Part shown: in pieces, positions 47,182-57,551 of the stretch
Layout: each line of letters starts with the position of its first letter
Position numbering within the stretch: the first letter of the stretch is position 1
Assembly: GCA_033297075.1 (NCBI GenBank)
Contig: MU858147.1
Location: forward strand, 62,001-126,000
DNA length: 64,000 nucleotides
DNA from: Rhypophila decipiens
Lineage: Eukaryota; Ascomycota; Sordariomycetes; Sordariales; Naviculisporaceae
Reading direction: 5' to 3'
Made by a program: the position numbers and the translations under genes
The notes under the pieces: model-generated
Databases searched by the model: none
Told to the model about the DNA's origin: nothing
What the model saw: only the letters and a program-made list of their open reading frames with translations

Positions 47182-48601
47182 GATGGCGGCGATGGTGTAA
47201 TCACTATTGGGAAAACAAGGTCTCGTAAAGGAGGGAATAGCAAACTTCAAAAGGTCAGGATTTTGCACAAGACACGATTTGAAGAAAACGAAAGAGAGGA
47301 GTGTCTTACCTGGCTGCGAGCTCTGTCAAACGTGGTTGACTACTTCGGACTCCTACTTGACCTCAAGTAGAAGAGTTGTCGTTAAAGAAAAGGGGTAAAA
47401 GGGGGCGAGTAAAGAGTGAATCCACAGATTGTCGTAAGGGGTTCTGAATTCCTGGAGATGGATTGGACGGACACAATTGGGGGAAGACGGTCTTGCTTGT
47501 GTGCGCGAACTCAGTGCCCTTCTCCGGAGTGCTCACTGGACGATTCTCACTGGCAGCCCTTATGACGTCTATTATTTTTGAACAAGACCCATGTTGATCA
47601 GGAGATATGGTTGAGGTGGGGCCTCTCTCTAGCTTATCTAATCGTATACAAACGGTCGAGCATTTGCCGGGACTGAGCTAGGTACTATGTGTTCCGGCCA
47701 GCTGCCAATGCCATCTCATCATGTTCCTGTGAATTGTGGCTTTCAGCCCTCAGTTTCCCCTCCTCCATGACGAAGTGTGGCGATGTAGAGCTGTGAGGGT
47801 AATCGCGACGTAGATCATTCTTCTGTTCTCTGCCCAGCTCTCAGGGGAAGAGCCTACGATTTCAAACATGTATATGCTGGTAATCGAAGCTGAGGACCCG
47901 GTACCCAGTACTGCGAGGTCTTCTTATCCTTATCTTCCACACTGTATATATGTACCAAGCTAGCTCAAAGTTTAAACTTTAATTCCAGACCCACCGGCAA
48001 CCTCTGATCCCGGCCCTCCTTCCATATTCCCCCTCACCGGCAACTACCACTGACTCGACGACAAGATAGCAGGTAACACCTCTGTAAGTACAGAGGGGTC
48101 CAGCGGCACTTTCTGCGTCATCTGCCCCACCAACAATGCCTTGAGTCCTTCTTCTTTCGTTCCGGGCCTTCTTAACCTTCTGTTGCCTTCTGGAACCATG
48201 TACTTCGTCACAAGAACAGAAGGTGAGGGGTGCCGGCTGCAATTGGGAGATGAGCGTGGCAACAAATTGCTGGCCTCCTACAATGGCCTAATCTTAGTCC
48301 AAGTTCGGTTGTGGTCCTCCAGGACGGATATGCAAGACGTACTGGCTGCTGCTGGTGGGAAAACTTGTCGAGCATTTATGCTATAAGGAGGGAGGCTACT
48401 TCAAGGTATTATTAAGTAAATCCTGTATGTTTTATGCTGTCGCAAGCCCACGCGGCAATCCTCAACTGAAATTCCACAGTCATACACAGTACCATAGTCC
48501 ACTAATCTTCAGAGACTTCAGGGTATATATATATATACGGCAAGGCCATCCATGAGACCCTTAAAGCATATGTAATTGACTTTTGCCATTGTTTCGGACA
48601 T
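47182..48601. other. intergenic region of about 1.4 kb
   Basis: Promoter side of the large unknown gene and 3' flank of the HET gene. A short TA run lies near 48520-48535. A minus-strand frame at 48044-48265 reads as moderately protein-like but has no identity. No gene called. Confidence 0.5.
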
Positions 48602-51101
48602 TCAGAATATCTCACAATCCATTTCATCCCACCCAGGCCCAACGCCATCTTCGTCATTTTCTCCTCGTGGCAAGAATCCGAGCCCAATGCGGGTAAAGGA
48701 AGTCGAACCTTGTGTTCTCGGGAGGACAATCAGGCACAGATCATACCAATCTGGCCAGAATCGGTATGAATCCAGGAGCAGACACATTACTTCCAGATCC
48801 TGATATATGGTACCAGTCCCGATTGTCTCCCTAAAGTCAGATCCTGCATGCCATTTGACCAACTGAGTGTTGTTTCCATAACGTGGAATCCGGGATGGCA
48901 TAGGGGTAGGGTTGTATTCGAAACCGGAATCACACGATACGTCTCCCAAGACTACTGTGCTGTCATCAAAGTCAAGTAGCTGTCCGGGAAAGCGTGGATA
49001 GATTCCTGGAGGGGTCCGTAATTTCTCGAAGCCTGTATTCTGAGCCTCCCCTGCTGCGAAAATCCGATTTTGAATCCTCCAATATGTGTAAATCTCGCTT
49101 CTCCTCAGAATTGCCTTCTTCACCCTTGTTTTTATTCTCAGCGACCACAACTGTCCTGGAACTTTGTCATTGCTGTAACTGGATGGTCTCGGTTGATTGA
49201 TCGGGTCATCCCAGAAGCAGTATGCGTCAAGGATGTCTAGACTCCCATCTCTTGCCTTCTTCTGACATTTTGTGTATGTCGCCCTTGTTGTCAGACATGC
49301 GAAGCGCACCCGTACTTTTCCCACTGAGGCCCACGTCCAAGACGGGGCCGTATGAAGAAAAGCTAGTTTTAGTGTGCTAGTAGCAGTAGCAAATGTTGGA
49401 GGTGCTGGTGCTGATGTTGCCACTGGACGGGTATCATTGACAGATATATACCAACACAGCCCCGCGACCAGGTCTTCTTTCCACAGGCCGGCGAGATATG
49501 TTGTCTTATAAGTGTCACGAAACATGCCAGATAGACCAGATAACGCTCTCAGAACGTCAGACGGGTATGTCAGTTCCATATCACTATATATCTGGATCGT
49601 GCTGTACCAAGCCGCGAAGTTGTTAGAAAGAGAGACGGGGGAGCCAAGTGGTTCCTCTCCATCTAGGGAGGGATTGCTTGCGAGGGGGGCGGTTGCGGAG
49701 ATGTCCCCAGCGAGTGAGTGATTGTGAGCGTATAGAAACGCGCGAAAGGTCTGTAATGGGTCCATGAAAAGAGGCACAGGCCCACTGGGGTCCTTGTACA
49801 AACCGGCAAAGGAGCGAGGAAACAACCGGCTGCCACAAGGCTCTGTCTCCATCTGTATGGCGTCCATACACCTCCATGACATCTGATCGCTGAACTTCAG
49901 GGCCCGCAAGGTCAAGATATCTTCTTGGAGAATCCAGCCTCGTGAGTTGAGATAGTCCTTTACAGCGAGACTCCCAGTGAGTGTGCGGTGGAAGACGGTG
50001 GTCTCTTGGGACGTACTGACGATTCGGAGATCAACACTGCATGGGACCAGGGAAAGAGTATGGCGAGATGATTGGAAGAGGCCCGCATGTGAGCTTGCTG
50101 CACCCTGCGCACATATCGTTAACGCTGCATATCGATAGATATCTCCCATGTATTTCAGCTCGTTTTCCAAGTCCCCGTCGTCGTCTTGGATGATGCAGAG
50201 GGCATCGATCCATATGTACTGATAGCCCAGGCTGTGGGCGGCATGGATGGCGTCCTTGAAGGTTTGTGGCAGGTCAAGGGATGGAATTCCCGCCGTCTTG
50301 AACACTTCGTAGTTGCCTCTCAGTGTCCGGAATTTCTTTCCCTGGCCCCAGCAGTAGCTCAGAGCAACATATTGGGTATCCGGTCTTGATGGTGGCAGAG
50401 TCTGTCTTTCTTGGATGAATGGGTGCTCGGGGTCTGCTACATCGACCAGTCGAGTCGGGAGTTTGGGCTCGGCGCCATTGCGTTGTGAATGGCATCGGGG
50501 GTGGTTCAAAAAGCACTCATCTCGCCACAATCGGGCGAGCTGCACGTTGAACAGTGATCGTTTTACTTGCCCAAACTCTTGGGTAGAGTTGAAGGGTTGA
50601 CCGAGAAATTGTATTGCGGCCCTCTGGGAGTGAGAACGTGAGATATGGTCGTTGAGTGCGGTCAAGTAGTGATCTTGGTTCTAGTCAATGATGTCGTTCT
50701 GAGATGGAATCCACAGCCATCAGGGCCAGGAAGACGGCAGGCCCATATTTACCTGGCAGTTCTTCCATCGCCTTGAGCTGCGAATTTCCCAGCTTGCTAA
50801 CAATCTGTACTCTCAGATCCGAGAGCCTGATGGGCTCAGAACCCGGCCAATGTGTGATGGCCAAAATGACGAATGCGCCGAGGGCATCGCAAGCTGGACT
50901 TGAGACCACCGAGTCATAGACTTGCCCTCTGACCAAGGTGCAGAAATGACACCCGCCAGCAACTGACTGCATCCAGGATTCCTTGGTATGATGGAGGACG
51001 TGAACAAGCCTTTGAGATCCCTGAACAGCTCCAGGGGTTGGAATTTCTCGAGCAGGTTCTCGAAAAACCAGAGTTCGACATTGGTCGCATTTTGTGTTCA
51101 T
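48602..51101 (-). CDS. heterokaryon-incompatibility (HET) domain protein
   Basis: Two exons, 51101-50753 and 50673-48602 (806 residues), with a 79-base intron (GTAAAT...CCAAG). Exon 1 gives a Cys-bearing head (MNTKCDQCRTLVF, CHFCTLV) often seen before HET domains. The HET domain spans about residues 217-360: YVALSYCWGQGKKF, LPQTFKDAIHAAHSLGYQYI, WIDALCIIQDDDGDLENELK and IYRYAALTICAQGA are its classic blocks. The rest matches the long, variable C-terminal region of this class (GWILQEDILTLRALKFSDQM). HET domains trigger cell death when incompatible hyphae fuse, and act as effector domains of fungal immunity-like systems. The first exon join is inferred; the HET part itself is in one unbroken frame. 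It is divergent from the ankyrin gene 703 bases away. Confidence 0.9.
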
Positions 51102-51804
51102 TTTCCACACGTGGTGATGACTTCTGTATGAGTGGTGTGGGAGGAAGTTGTGAGCTGTTCCTCTCCCCGAATGGGCTGGGCTAAGTATCAACCACTGCAC
51201 CCTATTGTGGGGCTACCTGCGCCCTCCTGCCGTGCAGAGTTGTTTCAACCCGTAATTCCTGAAGAACGAGCTAGAACCCGTTCAAGCAGGACCTGACCGT
51301 CAATAGTGTTGCCTAAGGCACGAATGCCAAGACCTCGCAGTGACCGCTGTTAACCCGTAACAATCCTCCAAATCTCGCCAGTGAACGAGTTATCACGCGG
51401 CGCCCATCACGGAGATCAGAACCTTGAAGAACCTTGACTAAAACTCCTCCCAGGCAACTCGCAGTTCCTGCACACTTCCAAGACCGAAATATTCATTTTA
51501 CGACCACGGTTGAATATCCAAGGCACCCTGGTGCCACTCCCTCAAGCTGCCACGACTCACGAGGGGTGTTGGGCTCAGCTGGGTGTGGCTGTGTTTGGAG
51601 GCCGTTATCAAGCAGAAGCGGGGTCGAGACCTCAAGCCAAGGACAGTCGTCGTTGATCACAAATGTCTGTAGAAGTGATGTCTGCGACACCAATAGCTCT
51701 ACCATTGACCAACCGCCTCGATGAGATACTCTGAAGCATTCCAGCTCCCAGAGTCCCACTAGAATCCCCATAGTCAAATCATTACACCGCTGACCGCTCA
51801 TACA
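51102..51804. promoter_or_regulatory. 703-base divergent promoter region shared by the HET and ankyrin genes
   Basis: The two start codons face away from each other across this interval, which must hold both promoters. It contains no supported open frame. Shared control is possible but no operator-like motif was identified. Confidence 0.5.
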
Positions 51805-54697
51805 ATGGAGGTTGTTGGGGCTGTTGCGAGTTTCATCGCCATCGGCCAGGCACTGGCCGCCGTGCCATCCATTGTCGACATCCTAAAGGCACTCCCAACG
51901 GCGAGGATGGAGCTTATTGTCCTATCCAACGAGGTATCTTTACCGTACAAACCGAGCTCAACGTTATTATCGTTAATACTGACACCCCCTGTTCAGTTCG
52001 AAACGCTGCGAGCGACTCACGCGGATGTATCCTCATTACTAGATATGCTCTCTGACCAACTCAAAGCGGCCGAAGAGCAGGATCTCGATGCGACGGTTGT
52101 AATTGATCCGGCACTTTTGCGGAGGACCGAAGCCGAACTGATGGCTCTTGTATCTGATTTGGGGCAACTGATTTCATCATGTCAGTCGGCACCGAGCAAC
52201 CTCGGGAAGTCGACGGTGAAGCGGATCAAGTGGCTCGGAAGCAGGGGCAAGATTTTGAAACTCACCGAGAGGGCGAGAGATATCCGGCTGGGCCTACAGC
52301 AGGCGATGGCGTCTTTGTCACTGCGATATCACATGTAAGAACTTGAACTCCCTCCCCCTTTTTCACATCTGTGTCGTGAGTAACGACCAATAAACAATGT
52401 AGAGGCCACACCAAAATGTTGCTCGAGATAAGGAGGGCTGTGGGTCCCTCCCAAGATTCAGTTCCCATTTCTGTGCAAGATGGCCAGGTTGTTCCAAGGT
52501 ATAGATGCTCACCATGTTCCATACCGTTCTCGGGCTGATCCTGATGTCTTGCAGTCAAATTAGTGATTCATTGTTGGCAGTGAACTCTCCTCGCGATATC
52601 GCAGAAGAGCAGACGCTCCTTATGGCAAGACAGACCCTCGACCACAAGACGGACGACGAGATACTCGAGATTCAAACATATCTCTCCGGTCGGTGTTCGA
52701 GTGGTTGCAATTGCCAATGCCACTATGCCCAGACTCAGTCAAGCACACCAATGTGGCTCAAGTCAGTCTTGGGAACGATGTCGCTTTCCTACAACAGCAT
52801 ACCCGTCTTCCGTCCTGTGCGATGCGATAATAGTAGCTGCAGACGGTCAACCAGTTCCACTTTCAGTTTCAACTACTACCTCCCATCCTGGTTACTGAAC
52901 AGATATCTTGCTGTGAATATTGATCTCCGGAACCTGGTGGGGCCGGGTGCGACGATTCAACTCCCGAGGATAATTCCAGCCTCCAATATCCAATTCTGGG
53001 AGAGTATCTGGGCTAGCTATGTAGATGGGATTAAGCAAAATATTCGCCGTGGCATGGTATATTGTCCTACAGACAGAACAGGTTACGGGGCTTCGATCTT
53101 GCAGGTAAGTGCCACAGATCTACTGCGAAGAAGACAGTTCAGTTAACTTGCAGGTGGTCCACTAGTACGGAATATTACGCCGCCGGTATGAAATGCTGGA
53201 TTTCTTTCTGAACTCATGGGAGCCATCTTTAAGAAGAAACGGCATACCTAAGTGAGTGACCCTTCTGCTACTTCCAGTCCACAAAGTTGATATAAACGAC
53301 GTGGACATCATCATCGAAATTGTGTTATGGCACAGAAGCACTAATGGGTGTATAGAGATGCTACTGCCTTGGCCCGTCGTCACCTGGCGCTCCAAATCGC
53401 ATTTCCGAACGGGAGAAAGACTTTGGAAAGAATTATAGCTTTAGGCCAAGAGCAGACTGAATTTCCGAGTAGCGAGATAAACGATGCCATCCTGGATCAA
53501 GATATCGTTGGCCTTCTCGATGCAATCGAGCGGACGCCAGCCTCTATCAACTATCTTGATGAACTGGGTGAAGCGGCGATTCATCAAGCAGCCCGGACCG
53601 GCCACGGCCAAATGATCAGGATCCTCATCGAGAATGGTGCTGATATCAACAGGCTCAGCATAGATCAAAAGTCGGCGCTACATCTAGCAGCAGAGAAAGG
53701 CCATCTTGATTGTCTGCATCTTTTGTTAGAGCTCGGTGCCGCTGTTGATCAGATTGACCTAGGTGGTTTCACGCCAACCCACACGGCTTGCTCAATTGAT
53801 CACCCTGACCAAGTCGAGATTGTCAAGGCACTCGTTGGGAAGAAACCATCTCTCGTTCTTGCAAGAGATGATAACGGGGAGACGCCTCTCATGACCCTGG
53901 CAAGATATCAGAGTAACAGCGGCCAAGAAACATTTGCAGATACCCTAAAGGTGATGCTCGATGCTGGAGCGGATCTCAAAGCAAAAAATATGACAGGACA
54001 TACTGCTCTGGATCTTGCAGCGCTGACGAACAGTACTGTTGCAATGACAGCGCTGCTTACTGCTGGAGCAAGGATTGGCAACGTCAGTAACTGCAACGGC
54101 AACATACTCCATCTAGCAGCCCGATCGTGCACCTTTCAGATGATCGACCTCTTTCACAGCTGCAACTTGGAGACGCTCTATGGTTTCCACATGGGCCTTC
54201 AATGGGATCGCGACACGCCTTGGGGCATATTTCGGTGGAGCATGGGAGCCACCCTGCCCGACAACTACTTTAGCAGAATATCATCGAGACAAGATGCAGT
54301 GGCATTTGTCCGCCTCTTTCGCAAGGTTAGAGACGAAAGCCTCCAGCTCGATATCGACACATTGACGTTAGTTCTGCAGCATGTTCAAGAGAGGAACACG
54401 GAACTCGCGATCAAGTATCTCGAGCCACTGATTCAACGGAAGAAGAGATTACCAGAAATGCTTGAACAGGCCGAGACTTTTAGAGTGGTCGGCATTCAGA
54501 TCAGGCAGGGCATGTGGGATGCTGCGATTGAGTCGGTGGAGGAGAACATCGAGGTGTTCAGAGATGAGATGAAAATGTCTCCTTGGGAGATGCTGTCCAT
54601 CCATGATGAATGGCCAGATGCCATTGACTACACTGATGTGAGGGATTACCATGGGACAGAGGCAGAGGAATATCCTATCTTTGAGGATTATAATTAG
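51805..54697 (+). CDS. ankyrin-repeat protein with STAND-type N-terminal domain
   Basis: Six exons: 51805-51933, 51997-52334, 52403-52498, 52555-53104, 53166-53251 and 53356-54697 (846 residues), all with GT-AG introns that keep frame. Residues 1 to about 170 match the helical N-terminal domain of fungal STAND proteins (MEVVGAVASFIAIGQALAAV, LRATHADVSSLLDMLSDQLK). A Cys/His patch follows (CSSGCNCQCHYAQ, then RCDNSSCRR). Ankyrin repeats lie at about 470-680 (GEAAIHQAARTGHGQMIRIL, SALHLAAEKGHLDCLHLLLE, TGHTALDLAALTNSTVAMTA). The C-terminal part is helical with an acidic end. The N-domain normally precedes a NACHT or NB-ARC ATPase; none is visible here, so this is a sensor-like protein without its motor. 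It may act with the divergent HET gene. Confidence 0.85.
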
Positions 54698-54771
54698 GTG
54701 AGAATTTTGACGAATCCACTAGTCTAGAACCCTACCACTAGGCCATGGAACCCTCCGCAAAAGGATGTCGA

Positions 54772-54798
54772 ATTTCAAGTCGAACGCCGACTTGAAAT
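54772..54798. repeat. perfect 11-base inverted repeat (hairpin)
   Basis: ATTTCAAGTCG, a five-base loop (AACGC) and CGACTTGAAAT. It sits 75 bases after the ankyrin stop codon, so it may be a transcript-end structure or part of a small repeat element. Confidence 0.75.
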
Positions 54799-55254
54799 CA
54801 AGGGTTATATACACATCGTGACAAGAATGCTGATAAAGATGAATATGGAGATTACTATATGAATGAGGATGAGCATGATGAGGAGGATAATTAGGATGTG
54901 AATATAGATATGGATTAATGGTATAAAAAAGTTTTTAAGATTGATTTACTGTCCAGTTTACGCCTTAAATAAATGAATAAACCTACGACAAATCACCAAT
55001 ATTTACCTTAAATACTTTGGGCAGACAGATATCATGGGTTGAACGAATGGTCACGGGGTGGAATGATTCAACTGCACCGTAACACCAGACAAAATTCTAT
55101 TTTTTGGAAATGACAGACCAGTATAAGGTGATTTATTGCCATCATTGAACATTCAAGTTTCTTTATATGGGTTAGGCTTGATATGGATGGAGGAGGGACG
55201 TGGACAAGAAGCTTCCACTATCCAGGCGCCCATAACGCCAGGCCGTATTACACA

Positions 55255-55268
55255 GTACTGTACAGTAC
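55255..55268. repeat. 14-base perfect palindrome
   Basis: GTACTGTACAGTAC is its own reverse complement and sits in a cluster of TACAGTAC/TACAGTGC half-copies. Confidence 0.7.
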
Positions 55269-55856
55269 ACTGTAGTATGTACAGTGCAGTCTAGAGCTAA
55301 CACAGGTTCTCCAGCCAGTCACTACTAGTATCGACCTGGCAAATTCCCCAGTGGAAATCCAGCAGACATTAGCCAAAGCGTGCTGACTAAATGCCCCGGG
55401 CCAGGGGGTCAAGAACAGCAGAAAGCCTCCCGCCGTGCACTCCATTGACGACTCTACCATTCAGCCAGTTCTTGCCCCAGCACCTTGTTAATAACACCAT
55501 CACCAGACTCGAATAGTACATGAGCAATCTTTCTCGGACCTTATCACAATCTTCTCTGCATCGTGGAACTCGAACAATTTTCCGTTGGTTTGTCAAGTAG
55601 CCAAGCAGGCAGACGACCCCGCTCTGTGCGATCCTTCCACAGCACAACCGCGTCACAGGAATTGCACTCTCCCCACCATTGTTGCCTGGCTGCCTTTTGA
55701 GCAACATCAGCTCGAGAAATATAATCGATCGACATCATTAAAAAACACCTGCTCTTCTCCATCTTCTAAGGTGTTGATCACCTCTCTTCTTAACGACTTA
55801 ACAAGGACCGTTTCAGCGTTCATTTAGAATCCTGAGATGTAGGATTTTCATACACT

Positions 55857-57041
55857 ATGCGTCCATTCACCAAACCGGCGGCGACATCGTCATCGTCATC
55901 ATCATCGTCATCATCCCCGCTCCACGTGCAGCTCCTCAAAATCGCCCCCAACCAACAGCTCGAATCGCCGCTATTCACAGTGTTCCCCGCCGAGATACGG
56001 TCCGAGATATTCACCCTCGCATTGTCAGATTTTCCAGACACGGAGAGCCAATATGTGGCAGACACACTGTACACCCGGCCATCATACTTTGCCCCGCGCA
56101 AGTCGGACGTGCGATTGCTGAGGACGTGTAGAGCAATCTACGCCGAGGCATGGCATCTCCCGTTCACGGTGAGGGAGCAGACGCATTGGTTGACGTCGGA
56201 TGATCGCGCCCCGCCGGAGCATCATTCTTGGGTGGCCAAGTACAGTATGCTCAAGGCTGCTGGTGTCATTAAGCAGGCACAGGGGATCGAGGTGGTAGAG
56301 ATTCAGAGTCTGCGGTTGTTTGCGCAGATGTGGGCTGTCGAGGGGGGACGTGTGGGCGGATTCATGCGGGATCTGGTTAGGCATGGCGTTGGGCCGAAGA
56401 GAGTCACGCTGACTATTCGGCATACGGATTGGTGAGTTACTATGTCTTTCTTCATTTATGTTGGGGACAATGTGCTGACAAGCCATGGCAGGTGGTGGTG
56501 GGAAAGCAATCATCCTCTCACCTTCAAGGGCGACTGGCTTGTAGCCTGCAGAGAAAACATTCCGAGCAGTGTGCGCGAGTTCCACATCGAACTGGAATCG
56601 CTGGAGAGGAAGAAGGACCAGGTCGATTCGATCGCCCAGCAGATGGCCGAGAAGTGGTACTTTGTCCGCAAGGACGGGGTGGCGCTCTTTCCTGATTTCT
56701 CGGGCAAGAGCGTCAAGATTGATCGCTGGTCTGGCTCGAGCACGTGGCAGAATCACACTTGGGCCAGGGATGAGAGTGCCCCGGGCAGGATCGACTATTA
56801 CATTGCGACCGTGGTGTTTCGACCGCAATGGGTAGTTGAGAGAAACGGTGGCACGGTGAACCCGGAGAGTGTCGAAGCTGTGAACACGAGGAGAGGGACT
56901 ACCAGTATGGATTTGGCCTGGACTCCTCCGTCTGTTCTGGATCATGAGGATGATGAGGACGCGGAGGAGCGGGAAAATGATGATGATGAAGATAATGATG
57001 ATGAAGAAGATGAGGAAGAAGAGGATGAGGAGGACCTGTAG
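55857..57041 (+). CDS. fungal F-box-like protein with acidic tail (374 aa)
   Basis: Two exons, 55857-56431 and 56492-57041, with a 60-base intron (GTGAGT...GGCAG). A poly-Ser tract (residues about 10-20) comes from a TCG/TCA microsatellite. The motif FPAEIRSEIFTLALSDFPD at about 42-60 and LLRTCRAIYAEAWHLPF at about 86-102 are typical of the large fungal family of F-box-like proteins of unknown function. The middle contains RHTDWWWWESNHPL across the splice site. The last 30 residues are almost all Asp/Glu, encoded by a GAT/GAA repeat. Role unknown; an SCF-adaptor function is only suggested by the N-terminal motif. Confidence 0.82.
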
Positions 57042-57206
57042 GGAATTTTGGGGCGGCTATCTGGGATATCTGACGTATTGGAATGAGCATTAACATCTTG
57101 GAGGACAGGACGCACACCAGGTAAGACGTCGAGCATCGGGGACGCGCATGAGATAGTACTATCAGCGATACATGACAATAAAGCTAGCCGCGTAGAGATT
57201 ACCATA

Positions 57207-57458
57207 GGCACTTAATATTCAGGCACCACTACTATTATATACAGGCACTAGTCCAATTTCAATTTCTCAAGGCATTTATTCCAGCCAGTTAAGGCCTCTA
57301 TCCTCTTCTGGTTAAGGGATTTATTCTAGCTCGGCAAGGCATTTAGAATATTCCAGATAGTGAAGATATTTATTCTAGCTAGTCAAGGCCTCTATTCCAA
57401 CAACTTAATAAGAGTAGTCCCTGTATATAAGAAGACTAGTGCCTGTATATTAGGCGCC
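57207..57458. mobile_element. MITE-like element (252 bases) with imperfect terminal inverted repeats and 8-base target duplication
   Basis: The 8-base sequence TTACCATA occurs directly on both sides (57199-57206 and 57459-57466). The left end GGCACTTAATATTCAGGCAC matches the reverse complement of the right end, GGCGCCTAATATACAGGCAC, at 17 of 20 positions. The similarity continues inward to about 48 bases, and a perfect 17-base inverted pair lies at 57237-57253 and 57434-57450. The element has no coding capacity and its centre holds degenerate repeats of about 23 bases. An 8-base target duplication points to hAT-type mobilisation, but no transposase is present here. Confidence 0.75.
57268..57406. 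repeat. degenerate tandem repeats of about 21-28 bases inside the MITE
   Basis: Units begin near 57268, 57291, 57314, 57335, 57363 and 57384 and share AAGG-C/G-ATTTATTC-AGC-AGT. Copies alternate between a GGCATTTATTC type and a GGCCTCTATTC type, suggesting an original unit of about 45 bases. Confidence 0.6.
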
Positions 57459-57551
57459 TTACCATAAACATCCAGCACCTCAACAAAGCGACACATAACC
57501 AACCCATTACACTTAGCCAGAAAGCTATGTCACTGCTTTCCCATTCAAGAT

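Larger units (their letters stand above)
54698..55856. other. AT-rich intergenic region of about 1.16 kb
   Basis: Follows the ankyrin gene. It contains an 11-base-arm hairpin at 54772-54798, a tRNA-like A-box fragment on the minus strand near 54730-54755, an acidic low-complexity open stretch to about 54894, and a 14-base palindrome at 55255-55268. No supported gene. Confidence 0.5.
57042..57551. other. convergent intergenic region containing a MITE
   Basis: Lies between the 3' ends of the F-box-like gene and the giant chitinase gene. Nearly half of it is the short inverted-repeat element at 57207-57458. Confidence 0.6.

Noticed and set aside
48044..48265. Protein-like minus-strand frame (VTKYMVPEGN, LKALLVGQMTQKVPLDPSVL)
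   Set aside because: Reads better than random but is short, isolated, competes with an overlapping frame and matches no family I know.
54820..54895. Acidic low-complexity frame ending EDEHDEEDN after the ankyrin gene
   Set aside because: Considered as an extra last exon of the ankyrin gene, but the stop at 54697 precedes the only donor, so it cannot be joined.
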